From contig CAMCBE010000050.1 in assembly GCA_945872805.1 (NCBI GenBank), positions 1-9,505 of the forward strand: a stretch of 9,505 nucleotides of DNA. The letters are read 5' to 3'. Below, one piece after another: positions 1 to 5,986 of the stretch. The stretch is from Chitinophaga pinensis. Its GTDB lineage: Bacteria > Bacteroidota > Bacteroidia > Chitinophagales > Chitinophagaceae. The notes beneath the pieces are model-generated. The model worked only from the letters and a program-made list of their open reading frames with translations, had not been told where the DNA came from and searched no databases. Every line of letters begins with the position of its first letter. Within the stretch, counting starts at the first letter, position 1. A program made the translations under genes and the position numbers.

Positions 1-46
1 AGACGGAAAGACGGTCTCTCATAACTTTGATCTGTTCTATTGTCAT
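1..46 (-). CDS. prfB: Probable peptide chain release factor 2, N-terminal fragment cut by the window edge
   Basis: Read on the minus strand from the ATG at 46-44, fifteen codons run to the window edge and translate as MTIEQIKVMRDRLSV. This resembles the opening helix of Bacteroidota release factor 2, where proteins commonly begin with M-T-x-E-Q-[IL]-K and continue into a helix ending in LRRYL. RF2 reads UGA and UAA stop codons and triggers peptide release on the ribosome. Only the first helix is visible, so neither the GGQ catalytic loop nor the SPF specificity motif can be checked. Many prfB genes carry a programmed +1 frameshift near codon 25, and that site would lie just outside the window. 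The gene diverges from the DUF2452 gene, with 86 bases between the two starts. The call rests on 15 residues, so another protein with a similar N-terminal helix remains possible. Confidence 0.45.
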   Translation of the reverse strand, partial: MTIEQIKVMRDRLSV

Positions 47-65
47 ACCTGTAAAATTAAATAAA

Positions 66-98
66 TTGGTGGGAATAGAATGTAAAAAATTAGATTTT
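66..98 (+). promoter_or_regulatory. Weak candidate promoter for the lipocalin-like/DUF2452 gene
   Basis: TAGATTTT at 91-98 matches the Bacteroidota -7 consensus TAnnTTTG at all but the last base. A TTG at 66-68 lies 22 bases upstream, close to the usual 19-21 base spacing for the -33 element. It would place the transcript start about 30 bases before the ATG at 133. In an AT-rich intergenic region a match this loose can occur by chance. Confidence 0.25.
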
Positions 99-132
99 AA
101 GAACTAAGGACACAATTTATTGTTTAGAGACT

Positions 133-924
133 ATGACCAAGGCGTATAACTTTCTTTTCTCCTGGCAACTTTTCCCCGAAATGTGCATTTACAATGAGGG
201 CTTGAGGCCAAAATCCGGAACGTATAAAATCAGTTCTTCTCCCGAAAAAACCTCAATGTTGATTGAGATGAACTGGGTAAGCATAGAGAATAAGGCATTT
301 TCCTCTATATATGAAATTATAGCCGATGAGAAAACACACCCTTTCTCCGACCAACATGTTGCCGAAAAAGCGTGTTTAACATTTATTAATAGTCATTCTT
401 TTGAAGTATGTTTTTATACCAATGATCATATCGTTTTAAAAATAGCACATCATATCATGCCAAATGGGTATTTAAAACTGATTGAAGAAGGCCATAGAAA
501 CGATGGATCAATTTATCAAAATGAAATTTTTTACCACAAACAATTGAGTGTGCTTCCATACTCATCATCAACTTCTGGTGCGATTATTAGACCTACTGAG
601 GAAGGTGTAATCAGGCATAAAGTATTAACGGCAATGGAAGAGCAGACTAATATTCAATTAGCTCAAATTCGAGAGCAAGTTGAATTACTAGCAAAACAAG
701 CTCAAGAAATACATAAGAGAAAAGAACTCTCTATGTTAATTTATTCTGCAAAATTGAATTTTGTTCCAGTCATTGGTCAACATTATTATCTATATGAAAA
801 GAAAGACAACTCCTATATACTTTCATTAATTGGGCCAAACGAATGGGGACCGAATTCCCCATATATACAATGTTGTGCCTCTGTAAAATTGCTAGCAGAT
901 CATACGTGGATGGAAATTCCTTAA
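133..924 (+). CDS. Two-domain protein: lipocalin-like N-terminus fused to DUF2452
   Basis: The 263-residue product has two parts. Residues about 138-262 match what I know of the DUF2452 family: the LPYxxxxxGAIIRP entry (141-153), the helix AMEEQTNIQLAQIREQVELL (167-186) continuing through the AKQAQEI stretch, the YSAKLNFVPVIGQHYYLYEK segment (204-223), and the tail SVKLLADHTW (250-259). The family has no known function. Residues about 6-137 look like a lipocalin-type beta barrel: an opening W-x-L, then KSGTYKI (27-33), then alternating hydrophobic strands such as SMLIEMNW and HIVLKIAHH, ending in a strand with IFYHK. No signal peptide is seen, so it is probably cytoplasmic. The ATG at 133 is the only reasonable start. 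It diverges from the probable prfB gene, and its stop shares bases with a minus-strand small ORF. The DUF2452 call is firm; the N-terminal fold is inferred from strand pattern only. Confidence 0.8.
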   Translation: MTKAYNFLFSWQLFPEMCIYNEGLRPKSGTYKISSSPEKTSMLIEMNWVSIENKAFSSIYEIIADEKTHPFSDQHVAEKACLTFINSHSFEVCFYTNDHIVLKIAHHIMPNGYLKLIEEGHRNDGSIYQNEIFYHKQLSVLPYSSSTSGAIIRPTEEGVIRHKVLTAMEEQTNIQLAQIREQVELLAKQAQEIHKRKELSMLIYSAKLNFVPVIGQHYYLYEKKDNSYILSLIGPNEWGPNSPYIQCCASVKLLADHTWMEIP

Positions 925-1082
925 TCCCAATTATTAAGTGAAGTATCTGCATGCTTATTTATGAGATGCTTATCTAACTCTTTTTTTAACACACTAATTG
1001 TTCCCAATTGAGCAACGGAAAGCTCACTAAAAAAAAGTGCAATAAGAATAGGGTTGATGTAGCGAAAATTCATAAAATTCAT
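921..1082 (-). CDS. Possible small secreted peptide or gene remnant, 53 codons
   Basis: On the minus strand an ATG at 1082-1080 opens a 53-codon frame ending in TAA at 923-921. The product starts MNFMNFRYINPILIALFF and continues SELSVAQ, which resembles a signal peptide with a hydrophobic core and an A-Q cleavage site common in Bacteroidota. A short charged part containing VLKKELDKHLINKH follows. I do not recognise it. It sits downstream of the dnaK terminator on the same strand, so it would need its own promoter, and none is evident. Its stop TAA overlaps, on the opposite strand, the stop of the DUF2452 gene at 922-924. The frame stays open upstream through the terminator region, so the start is uncertain. 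It could be a genuine small exported peptide, the remnant of a longer secreted protein, or a chance frame. Confidence 0.3.
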   Translation of the reverse strand: MNFMNFRYINPILIALFFSELSVAQLGTISVLKKELDKHLINKHADTSLNNWD

Positions 1083-1145
1083 CTGTTTAGGTTTACTAGA
1101 ATTGACTACTAAATTATTTATTTTCAGATAAAATTCAATGTGTTT

Positions 1146-1181
1146 AAAAAAAAAGAACCCCCATTTGGGAGTTCTTTTTTT
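1146..1181 (-). terminator. Rho-independent terminator of dnaK
   Basis: GAAC (1155-1158) pairs with GTTC (1171-1174) and CCC (1160-1162) pairs with GGG (1167-1169), with one C-A mismatch between them and an ATTT loop. The hairpin is flanked by A9 on the left and T7 on the right, so the minus-strand transcript from dnaK ends in a long U tract 22 bases after the stop codon. The A/T flanks extend the stem and would let the element work in the plus direction too. Confidence 0.88.
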
Positions 1182-1203
1182 AATGATTGCTAATCTTAAG
1201 ATA

Positions 1204-3102
1204 TTATTTTACTTCTTCGAATTCAGCATCTGTAACATTTTCTGAACTAGCGTTTCCTGTTGGATTCGCTTGTTGACCATCAGCCTCGTTAGCACCTGCG
1301 TTAGTTGAGTTATACATATCCTGGCTAGCGGAAGTCCATGCATCATTTAATTCTTTAGAAGCTTCATCTATTGATTCAATATTTTGCACTTTATGCGCTT
1401 CTCTTAATTTAGAGGCAGCAGCTTCAATAACAACTTTTTTCTCAGCTGGTATTTTATCGCCAAACTCTTTCAATTGTTTCTCAGTTTGGAATACAAGAGC
1501 ATCAGCGGCATTTAGCTTATCAATTTTTTCACGGGCTTCTTTATCTGAAGCTTCGTTAGCCTTTGCTTCATTCTTCATCTGTTCAATTTCTTCTTTAGTA
1601 AGGCCACTACCCGCTTCAATTCTAATTTTTTGTTCTTTTCCAGTTCCTTTATCCTTAGCACTTACATTCAGAATACCATTAGCGTCAATATCGAAGGTTA
1701 CTTCAATTTGAGGTACACCTCTAGGAGATGGAGGGATGTTATCGAGATTAAACATACCAAGGGTTTTATTTTGATTAGCCATTGGTCTTTCTCCTTGCAA
1801 TACTTGAATCTGAACTCCAGGTTGATTATCTGCTGCAGTAGAGAATGTTTCTGATTTTTTTGTTGGGATGGTTGTGTTTGAAGGTATCAACACGGTCATC
1901 ACACCACCTAAAGTTTCTATCCCTAATCCAAGTGGTGTTACATCAAGCAATAGAACGTCTTTTACTTCACCAGTAAGTACAGCTCCTTGAACACCGGCGC
2001 CAATAGCTACGGCTTCATCTGGATTAACACTCTTATTTGGTTTTTTTCCGAAGAATTTTTCAACAATCTCTTGTACTTTAGGAATACGTGTTGAGCCGCC
2101 AACTAGAATAACTTCATCAATCTCAGAAACGCTCATACCCGCATCTTTCAAGGCTTGTTCACATGGTCTCAAGCAACGTTCAAAAAGTTTGTCTGCTAGT
2201 TGTTCAAATTTTGCCCGGCTTAATTTTTTCACCAAGTGTTTTGGAACGCCATCAATGGCTGTAACGTATGGTAAATTAATTTCTGTTTCAATTGAGGAGG
2301 AAAGTTCCACTTTTGCTTTTTCAGATGCTTCCTTAAGGCGTTGAAGAGCCATAGGGTCTTTTCGCAGATCTACATTTTCTTCTTGCTTAAATTCATCTGC
2401 TAACCAATCCATGATAACTTTATCAAAATCATCACCTCCAAGGTGCGTATCTCCATTGGTTGATTTCACTTCAAAAACTCCATCACCCAGTTCAAGTACT
2501 GAAACGTCGAATGTTCCACCACCTAAATCGTATACTGCAATTTTGCTATCTATATTCTTCTTGTCTAATCCATAGGCAAGTGCTGCGGCAGTTGGTTCAT
2601 TGATAATTCTGCGGATATTCAACCCTGCTATTTCACCAGCTTCTTTTGTAGCCTGACGCTGTGCATCATTGAAATAGGCTGGAACGGTAACAACGGCTTC
2701 GTTAACTTCATGTCCAAGATAGTCTTCAGCAATTTTCTTCATTTTTTGCAAGACCATAGCACTTATTTCTTGTGGCGTATATAAACGGCCATCAATATCA
2801 ATACGAACTGTGTTGTTATCGCCTTTAGCCACCTTATATCCCCAATGTTTAATTTCTTCCGTTACTTCGTCAAAACGTCTTCCCATGAAGCGCTTTACAC
2901 TCGTAATGGTGTTAATAGGGTTAGTAATGGCTTGCCTTTTTGCAGGATCGCCTACTTTACGCTCTCCATTCTTTAAAAAAGCAACTACGCTGGGCGTTGT
3001 CCTTCTGCCTTCGTCGTTTGCAATCACTACAGGTTCGTTACCTTCCATAACTGATACACAGCTATTTGTTGTACCAAGATCAATTCCGATAATCTTTGCC
3101 AT
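1204..3102 (-). CDS. dnaK: Chaperone protein DnaK (Hsp70)
   Basis: The 632-residue cytosolic Hsp70 chaperone binds exposed hydrophobic peptide stretches and folds or releases them through an ATP cycle driven by DnaJ and GrpE. All three Hsp70 signatures are present: IDLGTTNS at 7-14, VYDLGGGTFDV at 190-200, and VILVGGSTRIPKV at 331-343. The nucleotide-binding domain spans about 1-380 and includes T197, equivalent to the phosphorylatable threonine T199 of E. coli. The conserved linker DVLLLDVTP is at 382-390, followed by the beta substrate-binding domain to about 500 and the helical lid. The tail is disordered, rich in N, Q, G and S, and ends DAEFEEVK, as is usual for bacterial DnaK. Length is normal for the family. 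The start ATG is fixed by the conserved MAKIIGIDLG. No grpE or dnaJ is adjacent. No CIRCE operator is seen upstream. The gene has its own terminator. Confidence 0.98.
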   Translation of the reverse strand: MAKIIGIDLGTTNSCVSVMEGNEPVVIANDEGRRTTPSVVAFLKNGERKVGDPAKRQAITNPINTITSVKRFMGRRFDEVTEEIKHWGYKVAKGDNNTVRIDIDGRLYTPQEISAMVLQKMKKIAEDYLGHEVNEAVVTVPAYFNDAQRQATKEAGEIAGLNIRRIINEPTAAALAYGLDKKNIDSKIAVYDLGGGTFDVSVLELGDGVFEVKSTNGDTHLGGDDFDKVIMDWLADEFKQEENVDLRKDPMALQRLKEASEKAKVELSSSIETEINLPYVTAIDGVPKHLVKKLSRAKFEQLADKLFERCLRPCEQALKDAGMSVSEIDEVILVGGSTRIPKVQEIVEKFFGKKPNKSVNPDEAVAIGAGVQGAVLTGEVKDVLLLDVTPLGLGIETLGGVMTVLIPSNTTIPTKKSETFSTAADNQPGVQIQVLQGERPMANQNKTLGMFNLDNIPPSPRGVPQIEVTFDIDANGILNVSAKDKGTGKEQKIRIEAGSGLTKEEIEQMKNEAKANEASDKEAREKIDKLNAADALVFQTEKQLKEFGDKIPAEKKVVIEAAASKLREAHKVQNIESIDEASKELNDAWTSASQDMYNSTNAGANEADGQQANPTGNASSENVTDAEFEEVK

Positions 3103-3191
3103 AAATTGAATTTTAGATAAAATATGAATAGCAATAGATATGCCGTATAGGATTTCAGGTAATCTTGTCAGTTATGACTATAATTATATGT

Positions 3192-3227
3192 CAAAGAGGT
3201 AGTTATGCATAAAAATGAGGATCAAAA
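3192..3227 (-). promoter_or_regulatory. dnaK: Weak candidate promoter upstream of dnaK
   Basis: On the minus strand TACCTCTTTG (3201-3192) resembles the Bacteroidota -7 element TAnnTTTG with two extra bases inside. TTTTG (3227-3223) lies about 21 bases upstream, at the place expected for the -33 element. The same bases CTTTGACATA occur at the clearer argS promoter. The leader to dnaK would be about 85 bases. The imperfect spacing makes this only a candidate; no exact TAnnTTTG occurs in the 163-base gap. Confidence 0.22.
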
Positions 3228-3265
3228 TGGCATAAATTCTACCAATTTCTGAGGGGCAAGTAGCA

Positions 3266-4240
3266 TCAATGAGTCAACTTTTCTGCAATTGCATCCACTA
3301 TCATAGCGGCATGTATTCTTGAGTTTTCAATAAACCATTTATTGGTTTTTAGCCCGCCACAAATAACCCCTGCTAAATAAATCCCTTTTCGGTTGGTTTC
3401 CATTGTGTCCAGATCATAGGTGGGTGTTGAATATTCATCATCATTGATCACTATGCCAAATGACTTCAATAAATTGAAATCGGGTAGATAACCGGTCATA
3501 GCTAATACATAATCATTATCGATGACTATCTCTTCCCCATCGATTGTTTGAATTGTTGCGGTATGTTCAGAAATACTCTTAAGGCTTGCGTTAAAATAGG
3601 CCTTTATAGACCCTTCCGTAATTCTGTTTTCAATATCAGGTTTTATCCAATATTTTACGGAGTCGCGTATGGATTCATCTCTGATCACCATGGTAACATC
3701 TGCCCCTTTGCGCCAGGTTTCCATTGCAACATCTACTGCCGAGTTAGCGGCACCAATTACAATAATTTTTTGGCCGAAGTATATATGAGGTTCTTTATGA
3801 TAGTGATGAACTTTAGGCAGATCTTCACCGGGCACATTCATTAAATTTGGAATATCATAAAAACCAGTGGCAACAATGATGTTTTTTGCTTGATATGTTC
3901 CCTTTGAGGTACTAAGCAAATAAGATCCTCCAGCTTCTATCACAGATTCTACTTTTTCGTATAAACGAATATCTAACTTCCAATGCAAGGCTACTCTACG
4001 ATAGTATTCTAGTGCTTCAGATCGAGTTGGCTTTGGATTATGTGATATGAAGGGCACATCCCCTATTTCTAATTTCTCAGACGTAGAGAAAAAAGTCATA
4101 TTCAGCGGATAATTATAAATAGAATTTACTAATGCTCCTTTCTCGATTATAATATAGGATACGTTCTTCTGTACGCAAGAAATGGCACATGCAAGTCCAA
4201 TTGGACCAGCTCCTAAAATCACAACATCAAATTCTTTCAT
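3266..4240 (-). CDS. ypdA: YpdA-like FAD/NADPH oxidoreductase (putative bacillithiol disulfide reductase)
   Basis: The 324-residue flavoprotein has the two-Rossmann layout of the thioredoxin-reductase-like family: FAD site GAGPIG at 10-15, ATG motif at 124-126, NADPH site VIGAANSAVD at 161-170, and a second FAD motif GIYLAGVICGG at 286-296. The stretch containing NYPLNMTFFSTSEKLEIG (43-60) and the following NPKPTRSEALEYYRR (68-82) is characteristic of YpdA. In Bacillota, YpdA/Bdr is assigned to NADPH-dependent reduction of bacillithiol disulfide. There is no CxxC pair of the thioredoxin reductase type. The residue matching the conserved Cys14 of the S. aureus enzyme is I14 here, and the nearest cysteines are C18 and C22. 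It is the last gene of a minus-strand cluster, 11 bases after the GtrA gene. No terminator is seen between it and dnaK, so read-through into dnaK is possible. Membership in the YpdA-like family is sure; the substrate is inferred. Confidence 0.88.
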   Translation of the reverse strand: MKEFDVVILGAGPIGLACAISCVQKNVSYIIIEKGALVNSIYNYPLNMTFFSTSEKLEIGDVPFISHNPKPTRSEALEYYRRVALHWKLDIRLYEKVESVIEAGGSYLLSTSKGTYQAKNIIVATGFYDIPNLMNVPGEDLPKVHHYHKEPHIYFGQKIIVIGAANSAVDVAMETWRKGADVTMVIRDESIRDSVKYWIKPDIENRITEGSIKAYFNASLKSISEHTATIQTIDGEEIVIDNDYVLAMTGYLPDFNLLKSFGIVINDDEYSTPTYDLDTMETNRKGIYLAGVICGGLKTNKWFIENSRIHAAMIVDAIAEKLTH

Positions 4241-4251
4241 GCATAAAAAAT

Positions 4252-4737
4252 TTAAAGAGACCTACTTCCTTTAACCTTGAAACTAAAATTTCGCTGGAGC
4301 ATATAACTAAATCCAATAACTATAAAAGTGGTGATTACTTTCGATATAGTTGGATAAATATGAAAATGCTCAACAAATAGTTTAAGAAAAACATAATTTA
4401 AGAAGATACTAAATGATACTGTAACAAAATATCTAAAAAACTGAATGCGGCCTTTTAAGGGAGATTCAGTAAAGACAATATACCGCATTAATAAAAACCC
4501 AGTGGGAAAGGTAATTAAAAAAGCCAGCAAGAATGCAGCTATATGTGGACTAATAACTACAATACCTAAATTCAATACTTGCTTATGAAGTATAAAATTA
4601 TAGTTAACAAAAAAAAGCAAGATATCAAATAGTGTATTTGTCCCACCACATGCTGCGTAACGAAAAGTTCTTTTGCTAAAGAATCTTTTGAATAAAGGAT
4701 AAAATAAATCTAAAATATTTTCGATAAATAATTTCAC
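4252..4737 (-). CDS. GtrA-family small membrane protein
   Basis: This 161-residue protein has four predicted transmembrane helices at about 27-48, 57-84, 100-121 and 131-148. It carries the GtrA family marks: FRYAACGGTNTLFDILLFF (25-43) near the first helix, and QRNFSFK (148-154) after the last helix, matching the usual N-x-x-[WF]-x-F ending. Family members such as phage GtrA are thought to help move undecaprenyl-phosphate-linked glucose across the inner membrane, often beside a glycosyltransferase, but many have unknown roles and no glycosyltransferase is nearby here. The start is a GTG at 4737-4735: an in-frame TAA lies four codons before it, and the next ATG is at codon 84. The gene is 21 bases downstream of the acetyltransferase-like gene and 11 bases upstream of ypdA, so it is probably co-transcribed with both. 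Confidence 0.85.
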   Translation of the reverse strand: MKLFIENILDLFYPLFKRFFSKRTFRYAACGGTNTLFDILLFFVNYNFILHKQVLNLGIVVISPHIAAFLLAFLITFPTGFLLMRYIVFTESPLKGRIQFFRYFVTVSFSIFLNYVFLKLFVEHFHIYPTISKVITTFIVIGFSYMLQRNFSFKVKGSRSL

Positions 4738-4758
4738 AAAAACCAGTTAGATGAAAGA

Positions 4759-5886
4759 TTAATTGATAAATTTAAAAACATAGGTTGCATGTTTTTTTGA
4801 AAATACAGCTCCTATTGCATAATGCACTGATAACATTTTGGAATTAAAATCACCTACCCAAGATAATTCCAACTCTTGATAATGAGGTAATGGCCTTGTA
4901 TATTCTTGAAGTCTCATAAAAAGGGCAGATTCAAGTCCATGATTTCTGTATTTCTCTTTGGTGCCCATGATAATAGCTCTCATTCGAGAATGTTTCACCG
5001 TTAGTTTATTCCAAAGGAATCGAAGTTTCCCCAATAAATTGAGCTTCCCATTAAGTCCTTTTATAAGCTCATTCGTATCTGGAAGAACCATTGCAAAAGC
5101 TGCCGGATCATTGTTCACGTAAGCATACCAAATGAGTTTTGGATCCATCACTGGTTTTATTTTAGTAATAGTTTCTGTTATTGTTTGTTCCGTAACAGTG
5201 GTGAACCCATCAAAATCTTTCCATGCATCATTATATATTTCCATGAAATCATGAGCATACTTTTTGATATTAGAAACATTCAAATGCTCAAATGAATTTC
5301 CATTCCGGTTAGTTACCCAGGTAGCAATCTTAGCAACTTTTTCCGGAAGGCCTTTTCTAATATCGATTGAATTAGAAATTTGTTCGTACTTAATCGTGAA
5401 TCCATATTCTTCAAAAAGTGTTTTGTAATATGGAGGATTATACGTCATGCCATAAAAAGGCGGTTTAAACCCCTCAATAAGCAAGCCCCACCACATGTCA
5501 TTTTCTCCAAAATTGATAGGGCCATTCATGGCTTTCATACCATGAGCAGTAAGCCAGGTAACTGCTTTATCAAACAGTATATTAGCTGCGTCCTGAGAGT
5601 CAATACATTCAAAAAAACCACACCCACCGGTAGGCACATCTTCTTTAAACACTTTTTTATCATTGATAAAAGCAGCTATTCTTCCAATAGTTTTTCCGCT
5701 ATTATCGTTTAATATCCAGCGAGTGCATTTCCCAAATTGAAAAAAATTGTTCTTTTTAGGATCAAAAACAGACTCTATATCATTTTGAAGCGGGCATACC
5801 CAATTGGAATCATCCCTATATATATCAAAGGAAAGTGAGAAAAAGGCTTCTTTTGTGGTATTATTATCAACTTCAATTAACTGCAT
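4759..5886 (-). CDS. GNAT-like acyltransferase of unknown substrate, probably two GNAT-type halves
   Basis: The 375-residue protein reads as two linked acetyltransferase-like halves. The N-terminal half (to about 165) includes GRIAAFIN, a conserved NGPINFGENDMWWGLLIEGF stretch and NPPYYKTLFEEYGF, a pattern familiar from large GNAT-like hypothetical proteins of Bacteroidota. The C-terminal half includes GTKEKYRNHGLESALFMRL (about 308-326), which resembles GNAT motif A, the acetyl-CoA pyrophosphate-binding loop. It has no signal peptide or membrane helix, so it is probably cytosolic. The acceptor cannot be inferred. I place the start at the ATG at 5886-5884 (MQLIEV), because the only extension is to a TTG three codons upstream. 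It is the first gene of the cluster with the GtrA and YpdA-like genes and diverges from argS across 100 bases. No convincing promoter on its own strand is visible in that gap. Confidence 0.72.
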   Translation of the reverse strand: MQLIEVDNNTTKEAFFSLSFDIYRDDSNWVCPLQNDIESVFDPKKNNFFQFGKCTRWILNDNSGKTIGRIAAFINDKKVFKEDVPTGGCGFFECIDSQDAANILFDKAVTWLTAHGMKAMNGPINFGENDMWWGLLIEGFKPPFYGMTYNPPYYKTLFEEYGFTIKYEQISNSIDIRKGLPEKVAKIATWVTNRNGNSFEHLNVSNIKKYAHDFMEIYNDAWKDFDGFTTVTEQTITETITKIKPVMDPKLIWYAYVNNDPAAFAMVLPDTNELIKGLNGKLNLLGKLRFLWNKLTVKHSRMRAIIMGTKEKYRNHGLESALFMRLQEYTRPLPHYQELELSWVGDFNSKMLSVHYAIGAVFSKKHATYVFKFIN

Positions 5887-5962
5887 ACTGATCAATTATG
5901 GTGTAAAATTACCGAATCGAGATTAATGTATGGTTAGGTGGGCTAAAAATAAAGGGGAATTG

Positions 5963-5970
5963 TACCTTTG
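5963..5970 (+). promoter_or_regulatory. argS: Bacteroidota-type -7 promoter element of argS
   Basis: TACCTTTG matches TAnnTTTG, the -7 consensus read by the Bacteroidota housekeeping sigma factor, at every fixed base. Its last base is 16 bases before the argS ATG at 5987, so transcription would start only about 10 bases ahead of the codon. A clear -33 TTG is missing at the expected distance; GTGG at 5939-5942 is the nearest weak match. No Shine-Dalgarno sequence lies in the short leader. Confidence 0.62.
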
Positions 5971-5986
5971 ACATAATTTTTTACAT

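Noticed and set aside
770..952. Minus-strand ORF of 60 codons under the DUF2452 domain
   Set aside because: It is antisense to the conserved C-terminal DUF2452 motifs; the different minus-strand frame at 921-1082 is a better candidate.
998..1011. Small hairpin AATTG-TTCC-CAATT
   Set aside because: Five weak AT-rich pairs without a T tract; expected by chance and inside the possible small ORF.
1630..1854. Plus-strand ORF of 74 codons inside dnaK
   Set aside because: It lies wholly antisense to the conserved substrate-binding domain of dnaK and shows no recognisable domain.
2810..3109. Plus-strand ORF of 99 codons at the dnaK 5' end
   Set aside because: It is antisense to the conserved ATPase domain; its hydrophobic look comes from the reverse complement of that coding sequence.
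3103..3265. CIRCE-type heat-shock operator upstream of dnaK
   Set aside because: No TTAGCACTC and GAGTGCTAA inverted pair, nor a degenerate version, is present in the gap.
3548..3844. Plus-strand ORF of 98 codons inside the YpdA-like gene
   Set aside because: It is antisense to the NADPH-binding region, with a cysteine- and aromatic-rich composition typical of a shadow frame.
4189..4380. Plus-strand ORF across the YpdA-like/GtrA junction
   Set aside because: It is antisense to two well-supported genes and has no family resemblance.
5380..5712. Plus-strand ORF of 110 codons inside the GNAT-like gene
   Set aside because: It is antisense to the best conserved part of that protein; no motif is seen.
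5887..5895. TTG start for the GNAT-like protein that adds three residues
   Set aside because: The ATG at 5886 gives a normal family-like N-terminus (MQLIEV); there is no ribosome binding site or conservation argument for the TTG.
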